Shown: positions 1 to 5,679, counted from the first letter of the stretch. The stretch is 6,397 nucleotides of DNA from Planctomycetota bacterium (GCA_016206515.1 JACQRN010000255.1:1-6397), one strand, 5' to 3'. Numbers and translations are program-made. The notes: generated by a model from the sequence alone, not told the origin.

Positions 1-1
1 C

Positions 2-43
2 CGCGCCGGGCCGGACGCGGAGGTGGTGCTGGAGCATGCATAA
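2..43 (+). CDS. C-terminal tail of an upstream gene (partial)
   Basis: The second forward frame is open from the window edge and reads R-A-G-P-D-A-E-V-V-L-E-H-A before a TAA at 41-43. Its composition fits a real protein end, and the hairpin right after it suits the end of a gene. Only 13 residues are visible, so no family can be assigned. It could also be chance open frame, since a 40-nt stretch is weak evidence. Confidence 0.35.
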   Translation, partial: RAGPDAEVVLEHA

Positions 44-49
44 CCGCAC

Positions 50-67
50 GGCGGGGCATCCCCCGCC
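50..67 (+). terminator. GC-rich hairpin after the upstream gene
   Basis: GGCGGGG (50-56) and CCCCGCC (61-67) form a perfect 7-bp stem around a CATC loop, 6 nt after the TAA of the upstream frame. No U-tract follows (the next bases are CCCGCACG), so it is not a canonical intrinsic terminator. It also lies where the -35 region of the uppS promoter would be, so it could affect that promoter instead. Confidence 0.4.
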
Positions 68-76
68 CCCGCACGC

Positions 77-88
77 TATCCTGTACCC

Positions 89-89
<1 letters not shown>
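77..89 (+). promoter_or_regulatory. Predicted leaderless promoter of uppS (TATCCT box)
   Basis: TATCCT (77-82) fits the TANNNT pattern of a -10 element and ends 6 nt before the GTG start of uppS at 89. A transcript starting about 7 nt downstream of the box would begin at the start codon. There is no purine-rich Shine-Dalgarno between the box and the GTG (GTACCC). The same box and spacing occur before pcm, and nearly the same before the biotin carboxylase. I see no convincing -35 hexamer. Confidence 0.55.
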
Positions 90-849
<760 letters not shown>

Positions 850-853
<4 letters not shown>

Positions 854-1680
854 CGCCCCCCCCCGCCGCCGGGACCGTCCTGCGGCAGAGACTGATCGTC
901 GGCACACTTCTGATCGCCGCAGTCGGCGGCATCGTGATTGTGGACCTCCGGACCGGCCGGCGGACCGGCACCACAGTCGCGGTCTCGCTCCTGACCGCAG
1001 CATCCCTGTTCGAGATGGAGGGACTCCTGCTGCGCCTGGGATGGCGCGGCATGCGGGTGCTTCTCCCACTCTGCGGAGTCTTCCTGGTGGCCGACGTTCC
1101 GCTCTACCTCCCCGGCCGCCCGGTCTACACGATCCCCCTGATCGTCGCGCTCGGCTCCCTCCTGCGGCCTGAGTCGGACCGCCTCCGGAACGCCCTGATG
1201 GCGGCCGGCACGCTCCTCTACATCGCGGTCCCGATGCAGTGCCTCGTCCGGCTCGCGGAGGGACCCGGGATCCAGGGGTTCGCGCCTCTCCTCCTGGCCA
1301 TCGCCATCTGCAAGATGGGCGACACCGCCGCCTACTTCACGGGGACGACGATCGGGCGGCACCCGCTCGCACCGACGATCTCCCCGAAGAAGACGGTCGA
1401 GGGGGCCGTCGGGGGGCTCGCGGGAAGCATCGCGGTCTCGGTGGCCGCTCATGCGATGCTCCTGCCCGGGATCCTCACGCTTCCACGGCAGATCCTCTTC
1501 GGCGCGCTCGTCGGAGCCGCGGGACAGGTCGGCGATCTGGTCGAATCCTGGATCAAACGCCGCGCCGGGGTGAAGGATTCCGGGGGTACGCTCTTGGCGA
1601 TGGGCGGGATCCTCGACCTGGTCGATTCGCTCCTGTTCGCGGCGCCGGCCGCCTATCTTCTGGGACGCGCATGGGCGTGA
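850..1680 (+). CDS. cdsA: Phosphatidate cytidylyltransferase (CDP-diacylglycerol synthase)
   Basis: CdsA is an integral membrane enzyme that makes CDP-diacylglycerol from CTP and phosphatidic acid, the branch point for bacterial phospholipids. The 276-residue protein is mostly hydrophobic with multiple membrane segments. It carries GDTAAYFTGTTIGRHPLAP (Asp158), ISPKKTVEG (residues 177-185) and the C-terminal signature IKRRAGVKDSGG (Lys242, Asp243) followed by MGGILDLVDS (251-260). The usual LPGHGGxxDRxD is changed: His to Met and Arg to Leu, while both Asp residues (256, 259) remain. The GTG at 850 overlaps the uppS stop (GTGA), implying coupled translation. Codons 3-5 are a run of nine C (Pro-Pro-Pro). 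The frame is open far upstream inside uppS, but homology-like sequence begins only here. It overlaps phoH at its 3' end. Confidence 0.93.
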
Positions 1681-2648
1681 GAAAATCGACCCCCTTGCCG
1701 TCCTCCGCCGAGCAGGTGATCGACCTGACGGACATCGAGGAGACCCGCGCGATCCTCGGGGAGGGGGACGCGAACCTCCGCGCGCTGCGCGACCGGCTGG
1801 GGATCCAGGTCTCCGCACGTGGCACGCGGCTCCTCCTGCGCGGCCCCTCGCATGCGCTCGCGCAGGCGAAGGCGGCGATCCAGGCGCTGCGCGCGATCTA
1901 CCGGCGGCAGGGGCGCGTGGAGTCGTCCGACATCCTCCAGGCGATCACGGTCACCGAGCAGGATATCGAGATGCCCAACGAGGGAGCCCTGCAGCTCCCG
2001 GGCAAGGGGCGCTGGGCGACGCCCCGCACGCCGGGACAGAAGGCGTACCTCGACGCGATCGCGCGCCACGACCTGGTCCTGTGCACGGGACCCGCGGGGA
2101 GCGGCAAGACGTACCTCGCCGTCGCCGCCGCGATCCATGCGCTCGGCCAGGGGGCGGTGAACCGGATCGTCCTGGCGCGCCCTGCGGTCGAGGCGGGAGA
2201 GAAGCTCGGCTTCCTCCCCGGCGACATGGCGGAGAAGGTGAACCCGTACCTGCGTCCGATCTACGACGCGCTGGACGACCTCCTGACCCCGGAGCAGTCC
2301 CACCGCTACACGGAGCGCGGCGTGATCGAGGTCGCCCCGATCGCCTTCATGCGCGGCCGGACGCTCAACCGCTCGTTCGCGATCCTCGACGAGGCGCAGA
2401 ACTGCACCGTCGCGCAGCTGAAGATGTTCCTCACCCGGCTCGGCAATCAGTCGAAGGCGGTCGTCACGGGGGACGTGACCCAGAGCGACCTCCCGGGCGG
2501 CACCTCCGGCCTCGTCGACGCCCTGCAGACCCTCCAGGGGGTCCCGGGGATCGCCGAGGTCGCCCTGCGCGACTGCGACATCGTGCGCCACCCCCTCGTC
2601 ACGCGGATCGTGGAGGCGTACGAGCGGCGGCGGCCAAGGACGTCATGA
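1671..2648 (+). CDS. phoH: PhoH-family ATPase (YbeZ-like)
   Basis: This is a cytoplasmic P-loop ATPase of the PhoH/YbeZ family, which is linked to RNA metabolism and partners YbeY in many bacteria. The 325-residue protein begins with a small KH-like nucleic-acid-binding region (about residues 15-80, with GEGDANLRALRDRLGI and RGTRLLLRGP). The PhoH domain follows, with Walker A GPAGSGKT (140-147), the family motif RPAVEAGEKLGFLPGD, Walker B AILDEAQN (Asp240, Glu241), LGNQSKAVVTGDVTQSDLP and the C-terminal DCDIVRHPLVTRIVEAYE. The ATG at 1671 overlaps cdsA by 10 nt. An in-frame GTG at 1677 would give the GTGA overlap seen at the uppS-cdsA junction and cannot be excluded. The stop overlaps ybeY (ATGA), and phoH-ybeY adjacency is the usual context. 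Confidence 0.95.
   Translation: MGVRKSTPLPSSAEQVIDLTDIEETRAILGEGDANLRALRDRLGIQVSARGTRLLLRGPSHALAQAKAAIQALRAIYRRQGRVESSDILQAITVTEQDIEMPNEGALQLPGKGRWATPRTPGQKAYLDAIARHDLVLCTGPAGSGKTYLAVAAAIHALGQGAVNRIVLARPAVEAGEKLGFLPGDMAEKVNPYLRPIYDALDDLLTPEQSHRYTERGVIEVAPIAFMRGRTLNRSFAILDEAQNCTVAQLKMFLTRLGNQSKAVVTGDVTQSDLPGGTSGLVDALQTLQGVPGIAEVALRDCDIVRHPLVTRIVEAYERRRPRTS
2636..2647 (+). promoter_or_regulatory. Shine-Dalgarno and ATGA coupling that set the ybeY start
   Basis: AAGGA (2636-2640) sits 4 nt before an ATG at 2645 that overlaps the phoH TGA. The later in-frame ATG codons at 2681 and 2831 have no comparable site. This favours a start at 2645 and therefore translation of the palindromic element that follows. 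Confidence 0.6.
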
Positions 2649-3250
2649 GGCGGGGACGCCACGACCGCGGCGAGATCCGGATGTCGTCCCGAGGAGCCCT
2701 CACAATCCGTTCCAGCGACGAGGGACCTGTGTTCCGCGACGAGTCGCCACACAGAGGTCCCTCGGGCCGCGAAGGACGCGCGACCCTCGGGACGACAGCG
2801 AGGGTCACGATCCACGGTGCGCTTCCCGGGATGCGCGTCCCGCGCTCCCTCCTGAGAAAGGCCGCTTCGCGCGCGATGCGCCTCGGGCGTCTCGCCGGCC
2901 CCCTAGAGATCCAGATCGTCGGCGCGAGGGAGATGGCCTGCCTCAACGAGCGGCACTTGGGCCACCAGGGCCCCACGGACGTCCTCGCGTTCCCCCTCGG
3001 TACGGACGGCCCCTGGGACGAGGGGCCGCGCGGGGTCGTGGCGATCTGCGCCGACGTCGCAAGGCGCGAGGCGGCGAGGCGAAAAACGAGCGCGAGCGGG
3101 GAACTCGCCCTCTACGCTGTCCACGGCGTCCTGCACCTGGCGGGGTATCGCGACAAGAAGCCGCGCGACGCCGAGCGGATGGACCGCGCGCAACGACGGA
3201 TCCTCGCCGACCTCGGTGTGCGAGCCATTCCGATGAGGGAGACGACATGA
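2645..3250 (+). CDS. ybeY: Endoribonuclease YbeY with an N-terminal extension
   Basis: YbeY is a metal-dependent endoribonuclease for 16S rRNA 3'-end maturation and ribosome quality control, often acting with PhoH/YbeZ. The 201-residue product has LNERHLGHQGPTDVLAFPL (TDVLAFP at 111-117) and the zinc motif region HGVLHLAGYRD. His160 and His164 are present, but the third ligand position, normally His in HGxLHLxGYDH, is Asp170, and the preceding Asp is Arg. The family is normally about 150-160 residues. Here about 50 residues precede the core, which begins near RVTIHGALPG, and residues 13-51 are encoded by an inverted-repeat element (2682-2797). The ATG at 2645 is chosen for its Shine-Dalgarno and ATGA overlap. 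An ATG at 2831 would lose the first strand of the core. The stop overlaps tmk (ATGA). Confidence 0.9.
   Translation: MRRGRHDRGEIRMSSRGALTIRSSDEGPVFRDESPHRGPSGREGRATLGTTARVTIHGALPGMRVPRSLLRKAASRAMRLGRLAGPLEIQIVGAREMACLNERHLGHQGPTDVLAFPLGTDGPWDEGPRGVVAICADVARREAARRKTSASGELALYAVHGVLHLAGYRDKKPRDAERMDRAQRRILADLGVRAIPMRETT
2682..2797. repeat. Palindromic element inside the 5' end of ybeY
   Basis: The ends are a perfect 13-bp inverted repeat: TGTCGTCCCGAGG (2682-2694) and CCTCGGGACGACA (2785-2797). Inside, CGAGGGACCT (2719-2728) pairs perfectly with AGGTCCCTCG (2755-2764), then GTGT (2729-2732) with ACAC (2749-2752) after a 2-nt bulge. This gives a long imperfect hairpin about 116 bp across. A second local hairpin, GACCCTCG/CGAGGGTC (2782-2789 and 2799-2806), overlaps the right end. 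The element has no stop in the ybeY frame. It has no coding capacity of its own and looks like a small non-autonomous or REP-like element, though a copy elsewhere cannot be tested from this window. Confidence 0.65.
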
Positions 3251-4008
3251 AGAGGGAGCGTGCCTACGCGATCCGCGGCCAGGGATGGCCGCGGCCGCCG
3301 AGCGGAGCGAGGCCTCGCGAGGAGCGGCTCCGCCGCGACGAGCGAGACGGCGCCGCCGAGACAGGATGTCGCAGGCGGCGCCCATTCAAATTGAAGCCCC
3401 GCGGACGATTCATCGTCCTCGACGGCCCGGACGGCGCCGGGAAGACCACCCAGGTCGCCCTGCTGGCCGCCTCCCTTCGCCGCGCGGGACTCCGCGTCGT
3501 CCGCGCGAAGGACCCCGGTGCGACCCCGGCCGGGCGCGCGATCCGCAGGATCCTGCTGCACGGCCGGGACGGGTCGATCGCACCGGACACCGAGCTGTTC
3601 CTCTACCTTGCCGCGCGCGCGGAGCTCTCCGCGCGCGTCATCGCCCCCGCCCTCGCGCGGGGGGACTGGGTCGTCTGCGACCGCTACTCCCCCTCCACCG
3701 TCGCCTACCAGGGCGCCGCGGCCGGGCGCAACCCGGCGGCGGTCGAGCGCCTCTGCCGCGCGGCGGAGGGGGGCGTGCGGCCGGACCTCGTCGTCATCCT
3801 CGACCTGCCCGTGGAAGCGGGGCTACGCCGGATGCGCCGCCGCCTCGACCGGATGGAGCGCAAGGGGGCCGCGTTCCTGCGGGCCGTGCGCCGATCCTTC
3901 CTCGCGCAGGCGCGCCGCAACCGCTGGCCGGTCGTGCGTGCGGACGGGACGCCGAAGGAAGTCGGCCAGAGGGTCCGGACCGCCGTGCGCGGGCGCCTGG
4001 ACCGCTAA
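3247..4008 (+). CDS. tmk: Thymidylate (dTMP) kinase with an N-terminal extension
   Basis: Tmk phosphorylates dTMP to dTDP with ATP in the cytoplasm. The 253-residue frame has the P-loop GPDGAGKTT (60-68), KDPGATPAGRAIRRILL in place of the usual REPGGT motif (Asp89 for Glu), CDRYSPSTVAYQG (Asp145, Arg146), RPDLVVILDLPVEAGLRR, and a lid RRLDRMERKGAAFLRAVRR. The P-loop has no Arg and the lid is basic, as in E. coli-type enzymes. The start is uncertain. The ATG at 3247 overlaps the ybeY stop and has a purine-rich GAGGGA at 3235-3240. A TTG at 3391 gives 205 residues, the normal family length, but has no clear ribosome site. The 48 residues between them are Arg-rich, resemble no domain I know, and are encoded by palindromic DNA. 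It converges with the VOC gene, overlapping by 4 nt. Confidence 0.91.
   Translation: MKRERAYAIRGQGWPRPPSGARPREERLRRDERDGAAETGCRRRRPFKLKPRGRFIVLDGPDGAGKTTQVALLAASLRRAGLRVVRAKDPGATPAGRAIRRILLHGRDGSIAPDTELFLYLAARAELSARVIAPALARGDWVVCDRYSPSTVAYQGAAAGRNPAAVERLCRAAEGGVRPDLVVILDLPVEAGLRRMRRRLDRMERKGAAFLRAVRRSFLAQARRNRWPVVRADGTPKEVGQRVRTAVRGRLDR
3273..3382. repeat. Palindromic element inside the 5' end of tmk
   Basis: Two perfect 9-bp hairpins bound the region. CCGCGGCCA (3273-3281) pairs with TGGCCGCGG (3286-3294) around GGGA. GGCGCCGCC (3349-3357) pairs with GGCGGCGCC (3374-3382), enclosing an inner GACA-GGA-TGTC hairpin (3360-3370). The loops share a CAGG(G)ATG core. The region lies entirely within the tmk extension and ends 8 nt before the TTG codon where the conserved core begins. 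GC-rich DNA forms short palindromes easily, but two 9-bp perfect stems at the extension's edges argue for an inserted repeat. Confidence 0.5.
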
Positions 4009-4517
4009 CGAACCGGCTCCGCCGCCCCATCGCGAACCGGCTGCTCGAATGCCAGGACCAGCCCGTCCGGCGCGGAGATGTGGAACCAGCGGGTCCCCCA
4101 ATCCGTTGCCTGCAACGGCATCGCGACGGGGATCTCGCGCTCCTGGATCTCGCGGTAGGCGCGGTCGAGATCCACCACCCGAAGGTGCAGCATCATGTTC
4201 TCGACGCGCGTGACGGGATGCCCCTCGATCCGCAGGAGCGTCAGGCCGATCCCGCCGCAGCGCAGCTGGTACCCCTTCACGGGCCCGCCGCCGAACGGGT
4301 AGGCGACCGAGAAACCGAGCTTCTCGACATAGAAGGTCCGCGTAGCCTCGATATCGGTCGGATAGAGGACCCACTGCGTGATCGACTCCAGGCCGAGAGG
4401 GTTCTCCGGCATCGCGCCTCCTCCTTCGCCCGAGGGCGTTTCCTGCGCCCGCGCCACCCACAGGATCCCCGCCAGTGCGCCGCACACCACGACCGCCAAA
4501 TATTTCCTCGTACGCAT
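4005..4517 (-). CDS. VOC/glyoxalase-fold protein with signal peptide
   Basis: This is a 170-residue protein of the vicinal oxygen chelate superfamily. The first 25 residues look like a signal peptide: basic MRTRK, a hydrophobic core YLAVVVCGALAGILWVA, and an A-R-A cleavage site before Gln-Glu. A Gly-rich linker leads to one VOC domain (about residues 40-160) with WVLYPTDIEATRTFYVEKLGF, HLRVVDLDRAYREIQEREI and WGTRWFHISAPDGLVLAFEQP. Two usual metal-ligand positions seem substituted (first His to Gln, C-terminal Glu to Ala), so metal-dependent catalysis is doubtful and no substrate can be named. An internal ATG (codon 36, 4410-4412) has a consensus Shine-Dalgarno and may start a 135-residue cytosolic form. 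The stop overlaps the tmk stop (CTAA), leaving no space for a terminator. Confidence 0.82.
   Translation of the reverse strand: MRTRKYLAVVVCGALAGILWVARAQETPSGEGGGAMPENPLGLESITQWVLYPTDIEATRTFYVEKLGFSVAYPFGGGPVKGYQLRCGGIGLTLLRIEGHPVTRVENMMLHLRVVDLDRAYREIQEREIPVAMPLQATDWGTRWFHISAPDGLVLAFEQPVRDGAAEPVR
4413..4426 (-). promoter_or_regulatory. Strong internal Shine-Dalgarno in the VOC gene
   Basis: On the minus strand AAGGAGGAGG (4426-4417) lies 4 nt before ATG 4412, with the AAGGAGG core 7 nt away. It is the best ribosome site in the window. In the long frame the same bases encode the Glu-Gly-Gly-Gly linker after the signal peptide, so a purely coding explanation is also possible. Confidence 0.5.
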
Positions 4518-4605
4518 ACCCCCCCCTTCGACTCCCCCGCGCGGGGCGGTCTACCCCCCCTCCCAACCAGAAGGCGAGGTCACCCATCGAAGGTATCCTG
4601 CCCGG
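4518..4605. other. Divergent intergenic region between the VOC gene and pcm
   Basis: It holds a run of eight C (4519-4526), which is eight G just before the VOC ATG on the minus strand. It also holds a perfect 12-bp palindrome CCCCGCGCGGGG (4535-4546), a run of seven C (4554-4560) and the pcm TATCCT box. The palindrome could be an operator for the divergent pair, but nothing identifies a regulator. Confidence 0.4.
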
Positions 4606-4606
4606 G
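4594..4606 (+). promoter_or_regulatory. Predicted leaderless promoter of pcm (TATCCT box)
   Basis: TATCCT (4594-4599) ends exactly 6 nt before the GTG at 4606, the same box and spacing as for uppS. A GAAGGT (4589-4594) precedes it but is 11 nt from the start and overlaps the box, so it is a poor Shine-Dalgarno candidate. Confidence 0.55.
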
Positions 4607-5259
4607 TGGACTCCCACTCCGCCGAGCGCGAGCGCATGGTCGAGACCCAGATCGTCGCGCGGGGGATCCGCGACGCGCGCGTCCTGTCGGCGATGCGAAC
4701 GGTGCCGCGGGAGAGGTTCCTGCCGCCCGACCGACACTCCCTGGCGTACGCCGACCGCGCGGTGGAGGCCGCCGGCGCTCAGACGATCTCGCAGCCGTAC
4801 ATGGTCGCGCGGATGACCGAGTGCCTCGCCCTGGCCGGGACCGAGCGCGTCCTGGAGGTCGGGACCGGGACCGGATACCAGGCGACGATCCTGTCGCTCC
4901 TGGCGCGCGAGGTGTTCACGATCGAAAGGATCCCGGATCTGTCGGAAGCCGCACGGACCCGCCTTGCCGCGCTCGGCCGGGCCAACGCGCATTTCTTCAC
5001 CGGGGACGGTTCCGTGGGGCTCCCCCCCCACGCCCCGTTCGACCGGATCCTCGTGACCGCCGGCGCGCCGCGCGTCCCCGGGGCGATCCTGTCGCAACTG
5101 GCCGACGGCGGCCGGCTCGTCATCCCGGTGGGCCCGCGCGAGGAGCAGGATCTCGAGGTCCACGCCCGGGAGGGCGCCGCGATCCGCGTCACGCGGATGG
5201 GGCCGTGCCGGTTCGTGCCGCTGGTGGGCGAGCAGGGGTGGAGAGGGACGGAGACGTAA
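4606..5259 (+). CDS. pcm: Protein-L-isoaspartate O-methyltransferase
   Basis: Pcm is a SAM-dependent methyltransferase that methylates isoaspartyl residues in aged proteins so that they can revert to aspartate. The 217-residue product matches the family length. It shows ERERMVETQIVARGIRDARVLSAMRTVPRERFLP near the N-terminus, TISQPYMVARM (Ser62), the SAM-binding EVGTGTGYQATIL (GTGTG at 86-90), FDRILVTAGAPRVPGAILSQLADGGRLVIPVG and CRFVPLVGEQGW near the end. The usual GQTISQP is AQTISQP here. The GTG at 4606 is chosen because it sits 6 nt after the promoter box. An ATG at 4636 would remove 10 residues, including the start of the usual N-terminal helix. It appears to be a single-gene unit, ending at an inverted repeat. 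Confidence 0.95.
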   Translation: MDSHSAERERMVETQIVARGIRDARVLSAMRTVPRERFLPPDRHSLAYADRAVEAAGAQTISQPYMVARMTECLALAGTERVLEVGTGTGYQATILSLLAREVFTIERIPDLSEAARTRLAALGRANAHFFTGDGSVGLPPHAPFDRILVTAGAPRVPGAILSQLADGGRLVIPVGPREEQDLEVHAREGAAIRVTRMGPCRFVPLVGEQGWRGTET

Positions 5260-5264
5260 ATTTC

Positions 5265-5347
5265 GCGAAGCGTACGGCGCGAAGCGTGCAGCGCAACTTC
5301 GAAGCCGCGCCTTGCCCCCGCTGCACGCTTCGCGCTTCGCGCTTCGC
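5265..5347. terminator. Large inverted repeat between convergent genes
   Basis: A perfect 17-bp stem (5277-5293 with 5319-5335) encloses a 25-nt loop. Below a 4-by-4 internal loop an outer 8-bp stem, GCGAAGCG/CGCTTCGC (5265-5272 with 5340-5347), continues it. The left arm is two tandem 14-mers differing at two positions (5265-5278 and 5279-5292). It fills the gap between the pcm stop and the stop of the small minus-strand gene, so a bidirectional transcription stop is the natural role. Neither side has a good U-tract, so a REP-like repeat is an alternative. Confidence 0.6.
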
Positions 5348-5351
5348 TACC

Positions 5352-5567
5352 CTACTTCTGTTTTCCGCCCGCACCCTTCTTTGTCGGCGCGGCAACCGCC
5401 TTGGCGACGGCCTGCTTTTTCTCGCGGATGATCGCGGCGGCGAGCGCCAGGCGCTGCGCGTGGCGGTCCTGCGAGGGGATCTCCGCCCAAGCGGCCTTCA
5501 CCTTCCGGCTCTTCTCCCCGGTCGCCTCGGCGTACCGGCGCAGCAGTCTTGCGGTTCTCTGATTCAT
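5352..5567 (-). CDS. Small basic protein with Lys/Ala-rich tail
   Basis: This is a 71-residue protein of unknown function with about 18 Lys/Arg against 5 Asp/Glu. The N-terminal part, RTARLLRRYAEATGEKSRKVKAAWAEIPSQDR, looks helical with one Trp (residue 27). The tail from about residue 48 is Lys/Ala-rich and ends in TKKGAGGKQK, like a disordered nucleic-acid-binding tail. Binding to DNA or RNA is inference from charge only. It has no Shine-Dalgarno. A TAGAAT box (5582-5577 on the minus strand) lies 9 nt before the ATG, similar to the other predicted leaderless starts. It converges on pcm across the large inverted repeat. An overlapping 82-codon frame has composition of a shadow. Confidence 0.65.
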   Translation of the reverse strand: MNQRTARLLRRYAEATGEKSRKVKAAWAEIPSQDRHAQRLALAAAIIREKKQAVAKAVAAPTKKGAGGKQK

Positions 5568-5612
5568 GGGGCGCGAATTCTAGCAGGAACGGCAATCTCC
5601 AGGGACATCCAT

Positions 5613-5630
5613 CGGGCCATCCATGGCCCG
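5613..5630. repeat. Palindrome upstream of the biotin carboxylase
   Basis: CGGGCCAT (5613-5620) and ATGGCCCG (5623-5630) form a perfect 8-bp inverted repeat around CC. On the minus strand its centre is CCATGGATGG, which differs by one base from CCAGGGATGG at 3279-3288 in the tmk element, suggesting one repeat family. It lies between the divergent small gene and the biotin carboxylase. Confidence 0.45.
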
Positions 5631-5631
5631 G

Positions 5632-5659
5632 CTCCTGACTCCTGTCTCCTGACTCCTGT
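5632..5659 (+). repeat. Four tandem heptamers (CTCCTGA/T)
   Basis: The 14-mer CTCCTGACTCCTGT occurs twice in exact tandem (5632-5645, 5646-5659), that is four heptamers alternating in the last base, followed by a degenerate CTCCCTT. The array ends 6 nt before the TATCCT box and covers the expected -35 region of the biotin carboxylase promoter. Confidence 0.8.
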
Positions 5660-5665
5660 CTCCCT

Positions 5666-5679
5666 TATCCTTGCGCCTA
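5666..5679 (+). promoter_or_regulatory. Predicted leaderless promoter of the biotin carboxylase gene
   Basis: TATCCT (5666-5671) ends 7 nt before the ATG at 5679. The spacer TGCGCCT and the pyrimidine-rich sequence before it contain no Shine-Dalgarno. This is the third copy of the box at this distance in the window. Confidence 0.55.

Noticed and set aside
4005..4008. A terminator between tmk and the VOC gene
   Set aside because: The two stops share CTAA, and no hairpin with a U-tract is visible around them.
4378..4605. Longer N-terminus for pcm
   Set aside because: The frame is open to 4378, but the peptide is Pro/Ser-rich, overlaps the VOC gene and does not resemble Pcm. The start at 4606 fits the family length and promoter.
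3823..5163. 446-codon minus-strand frame spanning tmk, the VOC gene and pcm
   Set aside because: It runs antisense to tmk and pcm and in another frame through the VOC gene, with shadow-like composition. Three well-recognised genes occupy the same DNA.
5632..5659. Possible CRISPR array
   Set aside because: The units are 7-nt direct repeats with no spacers. This is a simple tandem repeat.
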